This document shows, piece by piece, positions 4,873 through 14,016 of a stretch of DNA of 24,254 nucleotides (its first letter is position 1; each line of letters begins with the position of its first letter). A model generated the notes under the pieces. It ran no database searches, had not been told where the DNA came from, and saw nothing but the letters and a program-made list of their open reading frames with translations. A program made the position numbers and the translations under genes. The DNA lies in the IMG/VR virus record IMGVR_UViG_3300036791_000162, positions 1 through 24,254 of that record. The stretch is one strand, 5' to 3'. The stretch is from a virus.

Positions 4873-7800
4873 TCACTGCGGGCGACTCGTCACCGGAATG
4901 CCGAAGGCGTTGTTGGCGCCGTCCGCGACTTCATTAAACAAGCCGCGCAGATAGACGAGATTGCCTAAGATCTGCAGGCGTTGGACGGCTTTTGTGTCGC
5001 CCTCATTCCAATCCCCCGAGAATGCTGCGCCTGTAATCCGCTGCAGGTTCTCCACCTTGCCGGCTGTTGGGCCGAGCAACTGATCCATGACGTTGCGGCC
5101 GGCGTAGCGCGATAGCGGCTTTTGGGTTCCGAGCGCCCGATAGACATCGACCTGGCCGCGGCTCATTTTGGCAGCCAGCGCATTGCCGTCCTCAAACCAG
5201 CCGAGCAGGTTGCCGCGGCTCATCGCTTCCTTGATCCAATCCCCCGGGTTATCCGACGTAGGCTGCCCGCCGGTTAGCGCATTCAGTTTGTACGACAACA
5301 TCCCCAGGCCGAGCGATGAAACGACGCCCTGCAGCACTTGCGCGTCATGCCGCTGCAAATTGGCGAGCAGGATCCGTTGATGCGATCCGGCGACGAAACT
5401 CTTGAACTGCACTAGGGGACTGAGCACCGGGTTCGACATAATCAGCGGGCGCTCTTGACCAGGCGTCACCACGGCTATGTCGGCCTCGCGGTTGACCGCA
5501 CCCTCGAAAGCCTCTCGCGCCGCTTGGTCCGTCCAATCCCGGGTATTCGGCAGCGCAACCCCGTCGATCACCTGTTGACTATCCCGATACTGCTTTGCGA
5601 TCCGGCCGGCCATCTGTTGGGTGATATTGTTCTCGCCGAGGATTGCGAGCTCACGCGCGGAGGCGGTGCCGGCGGCATGAGCTTCCGACATAATGGCGAG
5701 CTCCTGCATCGCGACGGTGCCGGCGATCGTTTTCATCATGTCGGTCCAGGGCGAGAGACCGTTGGCAAATTGGAACTTGTCGGCACCCCATTGCAGCGTT
5801 CGCTCAAACCGCGACTTAGGCCGCATCTGATCCATGACATCGGCCATCGAATGCGCCCGCGCCGAGGTGACCATTTCGACCGCGACACCCATCGCCTTTA
5901 ATTGGCGAAAGGCTTCCCCCGGGAGCTCGCCGCTGCCTCGCATCAGCGAGGAGATGAATGGCGTATAGGCGTCGCCGAGCGCCGCTTGCAGCCCGAAGCG
6001 AAAGACGACGCCGGCCATGTCCGGCAACGAGGACATTGTTGCCACGCCCATCGAGGCGAGCACGTTGTAGTTTTTCAGAGCCGAGGCGATCCGCGCCGCG
6101 TTGGGCATATTCTTATAGGCTTCCGCCCCGTACAGCCCACGGATGCGATCGCGAACTGCGGCCAAGTCGCGCAATACAGTCTCACGTTGATTGCCTAACT
6201 TGAGACGTTCATCGGCATCGTCCGAGGCGGCAATCTTGCCGGCAAACTCGTCCTCGACCTTGCGAAACTCATTCTGCATTCCAACGTCGCCGAACCGTTC
6301 CGTAAGCAGGACATCCGGCACGACCGTGTGCATGTGTGCGTTAACGAGGTGCTCAACGTCGTTGACGAGCCACGGTTGGATTAACTCATCCGGGATATTG
6401 AACACTCGCTTGGCGAGCGACCCTCGAGCCGGTTCCGAGAGGTCGATCTCACGATTGCCATAGCCGACTTTGGCAGCGGGCCCGCCGGTTGCCATCTCAT
6501 ACGGCAATCGACCGTCCGGCGATCCGAGCACCCGCTGCACAATCTCATCGGCCCGACTTCGCAATTCCATGTCCGGGAGATCGCGATTGCTCTTGATGAT
6601 TTTCTTAACGGTCGAATCAACCGCGTCATCGGCACTTGTGAGCCGTTCGGTTGTGACCTCGCCGCGATCGCGCTCCTCCTCGTACTTCGCTCGAGCCTTG
6701 AGGGCGCTCTTTGCGTCACTCGCCGATCGCCCTTGCCATCGGCCGAGCTCCTCCTCAATCCCTTGGCGGATTTCATCGTGTTGATCTTGCCAGGCTTGGC
6801 GAACGTCCTCCATGAGAGTGCGCCGCGCCTCATGCCGGTCTAGCCGGTCCTCGAGGATCCCGAGCCGGCCGCGGTTCGCCCGCTCCGCAAGCGCCGCCTC
6901 GCCGGCTTTGATGTCCGTCGTGGCGAGACGATTCGCCCGGGCGGCATTGCCGGCTTGCGCCTGCGCAATCAACTGCCGCATCCGCGCCACGTCCTCGCGG
7001 GCGACCCGGAGCTCATCGGCCGCGGCGCGGTGTCGTATCGCAACCGGAACCGATTGCCCTGCGGCTTCCATGTCCTCCGCGATTTTGTCGAGATCGCGCA
7101 GATTTACCGGCAGCTTCGACTCATCACGGAATATGTCGGCCACGTCGCGGATCTTGTTAACCTTGACGCCGGCTCGAGTGAGAGCCTCGTCCATTGTCGC
7201 GGCCAGCTTGCCGGCTTCATGCAGATCCCGCTCACGGGGCGATAGTCCTTCCAGCCACCAAGACGGTTCTTTGCCGCGCGTGGCGTCGCTGATCCAATTC
7301 AAAATATCGTCGCGATTCGGCGCACCGTGGCCCGTCACTTCCGTTGTCGGGAATTGCTTCGGATATTCGTTTTGGATTTTCTCGCCCATCTGATCGAAGG
7401 CGCGACCTTGCGGGTTAATGAGCCCAGGCTTCACATTCGGGCCGCCTAACACGCCGCTCACCTCGCCGCCCTCATCTTTGAGGCCGCCGTTGAGCGTCAG
7501 CCAGGTTAGGAAGCCGGACGATGGCGCCTCGGGATACTTGCGCCGGCCGACCAGCATCTCGGCAGCCTTGCGGTTCACCCCGGTTAGAACGCTCTTGCGC
7601 TCCTCATCTTCGAGGGCCCGCAACTGCGCTTCCGTCATCGGGCGATCTTGCCCACGCAGTTCGCTTTCGTCCTTTTGCATTTGGTCGATACGGGCGAGCA
7701 TTGCCGGATCGCGAGCCTGCCGACGCAGCGCGTCTATATCGTCCCGGGTCTCCTGCATCTCCTGCCGAATATCTTCGGAGCGTTCATCCAGCAGGTTTGT

Positions 7801-9648
7801 GCGCTGTTCGGTGCGTCGTGCCTCTTTGCCGCGCTCCTCGAGCGCAGCCTCTAATTTGGCTTGGCTTGCTTTGCTAGTGTCGATCCGCGCATTGATCTTG
7901 TTGAGTTGTTCATTCGCGGTCTCGAGTCGATCGTTGCTCGCGACGAGTCTTTGCTGCGCCGCGTACTTGACCGTTTGATCACCCTTCAACCAATTAAAGG
8001 TCGTGTCCGTGAATTTGTTGCGATCGCGCTTGATGAGCTCTTTGTCATAGATCCGATTGATGTAACTTTTGGCCGTCTTAACATCCATGTCCTTCGGCAA
8101 CATGTTGTTGTCTTGGGCGCGCTTTAACCACGGATCATAAACTCGCTGGCGAATGTAGCGTGCGGCTTCCTGCACTTGCGGAATTTCGTGACTGTCATCA
8201 TTGCGCATGGCAATGCCGACGAGATCCTTGAACCCTTCAAACGGCAGCTTGTCATCAGGTCGATTGAGCAAATTCAGCGTGTCTCTCGTTTTTGCAAAGT
8301 AAGGTTTCTCGCCGGGAGCAAACCGATATTGATCCCACAACTCCGTCAGCTTATCGCCGACATCGACCCGCGTTTGCATGGTTATCATTTTGGCGAGTCG
8401 CTCGAGCGGAGGGCCGCCGCCGAGGACCGTCGTTTCGCCGGCCAGGTTTGCAACGAAGCGCAGCGGTGTCTCAGCGAGGTCAACCACCGCACGCTTTGCG
8501 GTATCAATACCTGAGGCAAAAATTCGGCTCATCGGATTAGTCTTATCCGGCAGCGCGGCCATGCCTTCCAAGATCTTTGCGGTGCGCGGCCCGACGAAAG
8601 GCACTTGCCGAATTAGATCGACTGCGCCCTGCGCGGCAGTTCTGACGATCTGCGGTGTCGCCGGAACGAGCTCAAGCTTGCGGACATCGGTTGCCGCGGC
8701 ACCAACCGCTGCGGCGATCGCGGCTTTACCGGGCGCCGGTTCCGCTCCCGGCGGCACTGCTTCCGGTGCCAAAGGAGGAGCAGCGACTTCGCCGGTAGGA
8801 GGCGGCGCATTACCGGCATGAGCGTCCATTTCCCTGCGCAGTTTGCTTATGTCGTCTGCTAAGATTTGCCGCCGTCCTGCGCTTAATAACGACGCCGCGC
8901 CGCCCCCGAGGATGGCCGATAGCAATGTCGCGGAACCTACATTGAGGGCGCTCTCCTCAGGCGTGCGCGTATCTTGATTAAGCTGCAACACGCCCTCTTG
9001 CGCACCGACGCCGAGGCCACCGATCGCGGCACTTTCTAATGCACTGCGAACGAACACTCGCGATCCGACCTTGCCGGCGATCGCCGCTTCCGCCGCGCCT
9101 CTGACCAACTTCACTCCCATGCCACCAGGCAACGCAATCAACGGATCCGCAAGGCCAAGACCGAACTGCAAGACTTTGCCGGCAACGCCGGCCTGATCTA
9201 ACATCTCGCGATCATGGTCCTCGCCTTCGAGCTTGGCGATTTCCGCGTAGGTGTCGCGATCATTGTTCATGCCGGCAAAGCGCGAATCCCCCTCGTACTT
9301 TGTGCCCTTGAGAATAGGCGCCGCTGAATAGTTTGGAATGCGATCGCCGACTGTTTGCTGATTGAGCAGCATCGCAAGGTTGACGACGGAATTGGAATTG
9401 CGAAATGCGGCCTCGAGCATTTCGTCCGTAACCTGGCGCCGCGGCTGTGGTGGCGTAAACGGCAATCCCTGTTCAAAGCGAATACCCGTCCCTGCCGGCT
9501 GTTCGGTTCCCGAGGCCGGCTGCCCCGGCGTTATCGGGGGCGTCGGCAATGCCGCGGGAGGCGCGTCGGCAACCTGTATCGGGCCCGGGTGTGATTCATC
9601 AGGGACTTGGACTTGCCCCGGCTGCGGCTCGAGAGGTTCGTCAGCCAT
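4873..9648 (-). CDS. Giant internal virion (ejection) protein, T7 gp16-like position
   Basis: A 1591-residue protein, last gene of the leftward virion operon. The N-terminal ~70 residues are Pro-rich. Gly/Ala-rich hydrophobic stretches at ~153-222 and ~236-257 could insert in membrane. Long charged coiled coils lie at ~570-670 and ~870-970. The C-terminal part (~1350-1520) contains READIAVVTPGQERPLIMSN followed by LVQFKSFVAGSHQRILLANLQ and a Gly/Leu-rich helix. I recognise this pattern from the large internal virion proteins of podoviruses. Such proteins leave the capsid with the DNA and form a channel across the envelope. No lysozyme motif is visible; that activity sits in the gene before it. 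The gene starts 3 bases after the previous stop. Confidence 0.82.
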   Translation of the reverse strand: MADEPLEPQPGQVQVPDESHPGPIQVADAPPAALPTPPITPGQPASGTEQPAGTGIRFEQGLPFTPPQPRRQVTDEMLEAAFRNSNSVVNLAMLLNQQTVGDRIPNYSAAPILKGTKYEGDSRFAGMNNDRDTYAEIAKLEGEDHDREMLDQAGVAGKVLQFGLGLADPLIALPGGMGVKLVRGAAEAAIAGKVGSRVFVRSALESAAIGGLGVGAQEGVLQLNQDTRTPEESALNVGSATLLSAILGGGAASLLSAGRRQILADDISKLRREMDAHAGNAPPPTGEVAAPPLAPEAVPPGAEPAPGKAAIAAAVGAAATDVRKLELVPATPQIVRTAAQGAVDLIRQVPFVGPRTAKILEGMAALPDKTNPMSRIFASGIDTAKRAVVDLAETPLRFVANLAGETTVLGGGPPLERLAKMITMQTRVDVGDKLTELWDQYRFAPGEKPYFAKTRDTLNLLNRPDDKLPFEGFKDLVGIAMRNDDSHEIPQVQEAARYIRQRVYDPWLKRAQDNNMLPKDMDVKTAKSYINRIYDKELIKRDRNKFTDTTFNWLKGDQTVKYAAQQRLVASNDRLETANEQLNKINARIDTSKASQAKLEAALEERGKEARRTEQRTNLLDERSEDIRQEMQETRDDIDALRRQARDPAMLARIDQMQKDESELRGQDRPMTEAQLRALEDEERKSVLTGVNRKAAEMLVGRRKYPEAPSSGFLTWLTLNGGLKDEGGEVSGVLGGPNVKPGLINPQGRAFDQMGEKIQNEYPKQFPTTEVTGHGAPNRDDILNWISDATRGKEPSWWLEGLSPRERDLHEAGKLAATMDEALTRAGVKVNKIRDVADIFRDESKLPVNLRDLDKIAEDMEAAGQSVPVAIRHRAAADELRVAREDVARMRQLIAQAQAGNAARANRLATTDIKAGEAALAERANRGRLGILEDRLDRHEARRTLMEDVRQAWQDQHDEIRQGIEEELGRWQGRSASDAKSALKARAKYEEERDRGEVTTERLTSADDAVDSTVKKIIKSNRDLPDMELRSRADEIVQRVLGSPDGRLPYEMATGGPAAKVGYGNREIDLSEPARGSLAKRVFNIPDELIQPWLVNDVEHLVNAHMHTVVPDVLLTERFGDVGMQNEFRKVEDEFAGKIAASDDADERLKLGNQRETVLRDLAAVRDRIRGLYGAEAYKNMPNAARIASALKNYNVLASMGVATMSSLPDMAGVVFRFGLQAALGDAYTPFISSLMRGSGELPGEAFRQLKAMGVAVEMVTSARAHSMADVMDQMRPKSRFERTLQWGADKFQFANGLSPWTDMMKTIAGTVAMQELAIMSEAHAAGTASARELAILGENNITQQMAGRIAKQYRDSQQVIDGVALPNTRDWTDQAAREAFEGAVNREADIAVVTPGQERPLIMSNPVLSPLVQFKSFVAGSHQRILLANLQRHDAQVLQGVVSSLGLGMLSYKLNALTGGQPTSDNPGDWIKEAMSRGNLLGWFEDGNALAAKMSRGQVDVYRALGTQKPLSRYAGRNVMDQLLGPTAGKVENLQRITGAAFSGDWNEGDTKAVQRLQILGNLVYLRGLFNEVADGANNAFGIPVTSRPQ

Positions 9649-9651
9649 AGC

Positions 9652-12600
9652 TTACCCGCGCGTTCCGAGGCCCGTAACAATGTCGCCTTCCTGATAGCGC
9701 GTCGGCGGCGGTAGCGTGGCCGCGCCCAATGCACCTAATCCGCGCTTAATGGCACCGCCAACATCGACACCTGGCCCCGGCGGCTCCTCGAGGATCTGCG
9801 GCGCATCCGGCGAATTATAGGTCGTTCCGAGTTTTCGGAAATTCTCATGGACAGCGTGCCAATAGTCGTTGCGCGCATTGAATTGCCGCTCTGCTTCCGG
9901 CTTGTAGGGTTCCGGATTTGCCGACCAGCGTCCCGGCACATGTTCAAGCAATCCATTCTTGTCGATCACGACGTTATAGGAGGGCGGCTTGCCGTCTCTT
10001 ATGTCCCGCTCAGTCTGATCGTCCGGCACGATTGCGTGCAATCTCCAATTAACTTGCGGCAATCGTTCCGTGGGAGGGCCCCCCACTTGCATCAATGGCC
10101 CGCGTTCAGGCGTCGGCACATGAGCCGTCATTTCCGGCGCCGGCTGCCCTATCTGTGTGACGGGTGAGCCTTGCGATAGCGAGACCCAATCATTGACCGA
10201 CCGTTGCATCCAATTAGGATCATTTTGGATTTGTAGATCCGGCATTTGCTCCGGATTGTTTTTCATCAACTTCCCGGTAAACGAGTTGATGCTATAAATC
10301 TTTTGCATCTGTTGCAGCGCGACCTCTTTCGCCTTGTCCTCTGAGGCGCCCATACCCCGCAGCCCTTTGACGAGCTCGACGTATTCGTTCCTAATCATCC
10401 CGGGGATGAGCGCATTTGATTCACCGAAGGCGTTCGGATCCGTTGCCGGTTCCACCTTGCCAACCCCCGGCACCCACGACGGCAAGTGACGTTGTGCAAA
10501 CCCACCGAATTGACTTAGGACCGCGGCGCTCGAGATTTTCTCTTTGCCGGTTTCTGAGACCTCATATTCTTTGTCGATCGCCTTGCGTTGTCTATCGCGC
10601 TCCTGCGCCATTGCCGGATTGTCAGCATCGTTGAGGATTTTCGTATATTGGTCGATCGGCATTTTGCCGGCGGTTGCTTCCCACCCGAGCAAAGCCATCA
10701 GCGTTGCGTCGCCATATTTTGCTTTGAACTCGGGACCGGCTTCCGTTTTCCAAAGCTTGTCGAGGACGCCCATTGCCAATTGCACACGCTGCGGACTTGT
10801 GGAACGCGCCGCATCTTGCAAGGCAGCTTTGGTTTCCGGGGTTTCCATAGCCGCCGCGAATGCTTTCGGCGACAGACTTTGTGACATCGCGGTAATTGTC
10901 GCCTGCGCTTGCGCGGGATCGCCGGCTTTAATCAAATTAGCGAAACCAGCCCGCTCCTCTTTCAAAATAGGCGAAGCGTCCGGCGGGACATCGGGATACT
11001 GTTGCCGCATTGTTTGCAGCGTTTTCTCTCGATTTTGCAATTCCGCACGCATCCCGGCAGGATCGGCCGGATTAAGATCACCCGGGGTTTGATTGTTCAG
11101 ACTTTGCGCCGCCCGAATAGGATCGTCTTTCCTTTGCGTTGCGCTCGCGGCCGAGGCTTCCGCGGCCATGCCCAAGACGCGACGCGCGGCCGGATCGCCG
11201 CCTTGCCTCGCCTGATTTAGCATCGTCTCAATCTGTGCCGGCGTGAAATTGCTCGACGCTTTATTAGCTTCGATTGCCTCTGATACCTTCGGAACGAGAT
11301 CCTCTTTGCCGCCTTCAACAGCCGCGCTTACGAAATCGTTTAGTTGCTGATCGCTAATCTTGCCGCCTTTCTTGATTGTATCTTGAATATCCGCTTCCTG
11401 CTTTGTGGCGTAGCCGGCGACGTTCGTTCGCATGTCCGCAATGGTCGATTGAAACAATCGCTGCACGGCTTGCGAATACTCGCTAACGCGATGGCCCGGT
11501 ATCATAACGTCACGACCCGACGCTCGAGCCGTCCCCTGGTAATCGCCGGCATAGGCTTGCTGCGCATATTGCAGACGATTGTTGTATCCATTGCCGGCTT
11601 CGGGGTGATCCGGCGTATAGCCGCCAGGTCGCTCAAAGTGCATCATCGCCCTTGCAGCTTGTTCGGGCGTCTTAGCAGCTTCCAATTCCGCACGGGCCCG
11701 CTTCACCCCCGGATCGTCGCTAGTTCTCAATTCGTGGTCGAAGTAATCGAGTTGCGTCTTAAGATCATACGGATCTACGCTGTTCTTGTTCGCATAATCA
11801 AATAAACCTTGCCGTCGATCATCCTTCCATTGCGCGATACCGAGCGAATGCCCGCTATCTCCCGGCAGCTTTGGATTCATGTCGCTTTCGGCCATGAGGT
11901 TGCCGACCATTCCGGCCGAAGCTTCTTTCGACCATCCCTTCTCTTGCAAGTATTCATGCGCTCCTTTGGCCGCCGCGTATGCCGGCATTGCCCCACGAAA
12001 CCCTTGCGCGAGTTGATGGTGCGCCGGATCCCACGAAATCGCAGGATCAAACTTGACGCCGAGCTCTTGCGCGGCTTGTCCCATTGCGCGCCGAATTTCA
12101 ACCATCTTCGATTCCGACGCCTTGCTGTAATCCGGCTTGCCGTCCGGCCCTACGGGAGTGAGGTCGATTGCATCGCCCGTTAGGTGTTGCGAGTGATAAG
12201 TCTTTGAATGCCCTTCCGCGACGGCGCGATTCTGATCCTCTTGACTGCGAACACCGCCTTTGTCACCGATTGTAAATTGCTCGCCGGAAATCTCCGACGC
12301 GCGTTTAACCACTGCCATCAACGTAGGACTGACGCCTTCCGCGCGTCCGACCGCTGCCGCATCCCAATAACTCGGCATCGAAGGATGAGGGACAAGACCT
12401 TTCGTGGCATCATCGAGTTGAATGATGGCGTCGCGGCCCGTCGCGACACGCGACTGAGTTATGATTGGATGCATCAGGCGAATCGCATCGAGATCCGCCA
12501 TTGATTTGAAATCGCCGCGTCGCCGCGCTTCATCCATGAAGGCGTCGTTTTGCTGTTGATCGTAGGGAACGCCTTTTGATTGATTGTCGTAATATGCCTT

Positions 12601-13536
12601 TACGGTTCCGCGAAATTCGCTTTTCTCGGCAGCGTCCTCCGCGCCCACCATCTCGAGGGCGTGCAATCCTTCGGTGACTGCGGCATCACGCTCGCGCGAA
12701 CTTAGCTTTTTGTCGGCAGCCGCCGGATCGGTCCAAAATGCCTCATATAGATCATGCTGCGCTTCCGCTTTATTTTGCCTAGTGACATACTTGCGAACGA
12801 CTTCGCCAATTCTCTGTTGCACCCAATCCTGATTGCGCGCCGCCTCTTTTGCGATGTCCGCGCTTTCTTGAGTAAAATGGTTGCGCGGATCCTTCGCAAT
12901 CATGTCCAAGAGCGCGTCGCGATCCTTCGCCTTGCTCTCATAGGCCGCTTGTTGTTCCGGCGTATCGAGACCCTGCCGAGCTAACGTCCGCGTTGTATCT
13001 GTTACCTTCGATAATTCATCCTGCATCCCCTTGAGGGCGCCCGCGCGCACGTCCGCATCATTCGTCGCCATTGTTGAGACGACAGCGTGCGTTGCCTGTT
13101 CGGCCATTTGTCTGCCGATGGCAGGGCGTAGCTGCGGCGGCGTATTATCGAGCAGGCTCTTTTGGTAGCTCTTGAGCGATTCGCTCAACACATGCGGATC
13201 GCCCTTGGCATCAATCCGCGCCTGTTCGATTTTCTCGGCAATCTGCGGCGACATCCGCGTCATGTATTCGATATTGGCCGCCCGAGCGTAGGCGTCAGAC
13301 GCGGGCCCGATTAGCGGCGCCTTGGCAATTACCGGCTGTCCGTTGGGCCCTTGCGTAACCGCTTGTTGTCCGGCCTCCTCACCGTAGCGCGTGGCAATCG
13401 CTTCGCCGGCCCCGGCCATTTTGTCGAGCGATTGCGAGAGCAACTCGTAGGGCGATGCAACTTCCCCCGGCGTAATAGCCGTGCGCGGCGTGCGCGAGGT
13501 TGTTCCGGTGATCGGGGTTTCAGGAAGATCGACCAT
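9652..13536 (-). CDS. Ejection protein with M15 peptidase and phage tail lysozyme domains
   Basis: A 1294-residue virion protein. Residues 1-390 are mainly helical and charged. Residues ~395-510 form a peptidase M15 domain like phage L-alanyl-D-glutamate endopeptidases. It has GVRSQEDQN (~428-436), the zinc motif H451-x6-D458 (SQHLTGDAIDL), and D503 with H506 in WDPAHHQL. Residues ~522-665 form a tail lysozyme domain: a Gly-Trp-Ser-x-x-A-S-A-G-M-V-G-N-L helix, E550 as the likely catalytic acid (LMAESDMNP), then GDSGHSLGIAQW and an R-R-x-x-L helix. The C-terminal ~600 residues are helical and unrecognised. The two domains would cut stem peptides and glycan strands to open the wall for DNA entry. 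The start shares one base with the preceding stop (TGATG). Confidence 0.88.
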   Translation of the reverse strand: MVDLPETPITGTTSRTPRTAITPGEVASPYELLSQSLDKMAGAGEAIATRYGEEAGQQAVTQGPNGQPVIAKAPLIGPASDAYARAANIEYMTRMSPQIAEKIEQARIDAKGDPHVLSESLKSYQKSLLDNTPPQLRPAIGRQMAEQATHAVVSTMATNDADVRAGALKGMQDELSKVTDTTRTLARQGLDTPEQQAAYESKAKDRDALLDMIAKDPRNHFTQESADIAKEAARNQDWVQQRIGEVVRKYVTRQNKAEAQHDLYEAFWTDPAAADKKLSSRERDAAVTEGLHALEMVGAEDAAEKSEFRGTVKAYYDNQSKGVPYDQQQNDAFMDEARRRGDFKSMADLDAIRLMHPIITQSRVATGRDAIIQLDDATKGLVPHPSMPSYWDAAAVGRAEGVSPTLMAVVKRASEISGEQFTIGDKGGVRSQEDQNRAVAEGHSKTYHSQHLTGDAIDLTPVGPDGKPDYSKASESKMVEIRRAMGQAAQELGVKFDPAISWDPAHHQLAQGFRGAMPAYAAAKGAHEYLQEKGWSKEASAGMVGNLMAESDMNPKLPGDSGHSLGIAQWKDDRRQGLFDYANKNSVDPYDLKTQLDYFDHELRTSDDPGVKRARAELEAAKTPEQAARAMMHFERPGGYTPDHPEAGNGYNNRLQYAQQAYAGDYQGTARASGRDVMIPGHRVSEYSQAVQRLFQSTIADMRTNVAGYATKQEADIQDTIKKGGKISDQQLNDFVSAAVEGGKEDLVPKVSEAIEANKASSNFTPAQIETMLNQARQGGDPAARRVLGMAAEASAASATQRKDDPIRAAQSLNNQTPGDLNPADPAGMRAELQNREKTLQTMRQQYPDVPPDASPILKEERAGFANLIKAGDPAQAQATITAMSQSLSPKAFAAAMETPETKAALQDAARSTSPQRVQLAMGVLDKLWKTEAGPEFKAKYGDATLMALLGWEATAGKMPIDQYTKILNDADNPAMAQERDRQRKAIDKEYEVSETGKEKISSAAVLSQFGGFAQRHLPSWVPGVGKVEPATDPNAFGESNALIPGMIRNEYVELVKGLRGMGASEDKAKEVALQQMQKIYSINSFTGKLMKNNPEQMPDLQIQNDPNWMQRSVNDWVSLSQGSPVTQIGQPAPEMTAHVPTPERGPLMQVGGPPTERLPQVNWRLHAIVPDDQTERDIRDGKPPSYNVVIDKNGLLEHVPGRWSANPEPYKPEAERQFNARNDYWHAVHENFRKLGTTYNSPDAPQILEEPPGPGVDVGGAIKRGLGALGAATLPPPTRYQEGDIVTGLGTRG

Positions 13537-14015
13537 CAGGTACTTCCAATCCCAAAGTTGGATAAATTCGTGCCGCCCACGCCCTTGAGGAGCGTCGCGG
13601 CGACATCAAGGTTGCTTAACCCGAGCGCATACTTGCCTTGTGCTCGAGAGAATGCGGCGTCGGATCGCTCCTGTTCGGCTTGTTGCAGGAAGCTTTCTTG
13701 ATCGGTTAGGCGTTGCCGTTCGCCGAGGTTCTCAGACCAATCACGCACCGTGGCGCCCGTTGGCGACGTTGGATCCGTATGCGCAGCCGCGCGTACCGAG
13801 TCGATCATGCCGAGCGTGCGCGCCAATTTTTCGCGATCTGCAGCCCCGGTTTGCGCGGCTTGGAGCTCGCCGTATTGCGCGGCCCGCTCGAGCGTGTCTG
13901 CCTTGTAATCAGCCGCAGCCTTGGCGCCGACACCCTTTTCGTGCGCCGAATAAGCGGAAATGCCCAACGAGGCTATCGAGGCCACGCCCGCGATCGGCAA
14001 TGCTGCAGCGCCCAT
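13536..14015 (-). CDS. Small internal virion protein, T7 gp14-like position
   Basis: A 159-residue protein. The first ~25 residues are a hydrophobic Ala/Gly/Ile segment (MGAAALPIAGVASIASLGIS) that may be membrane-active. They are followed by a long Ala/Gln/Glu-rich helix (~30-125) and a Gly/Ser-rich end. Podovirus ejection proteins of this size and layout lie directly after the tail nozzle gene and before the two large internal proteins, as here. The start lies one base after the nozzle stop, and the end overlaps the next start by one base, so the three ejection genes are coupled. The assignment rests on position and architecture more than on a sequence motif. Confidence 0.75.
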   Translation of the reverse strand: MGAAALPIAGVASIASLGISAYSAHEKGVGAKAAADYKADTLERAAQYGELQAAQTGAADREKLARTLGMIDSVRAAAHTDPTSPTGATVRDWSENLGERQRLTDQESFLQQAEQERSDAAFSRAQGKYALGLSNLDVAATLLKGVGGTNLSNFGIGST

Positions 14016-14016
14016 G

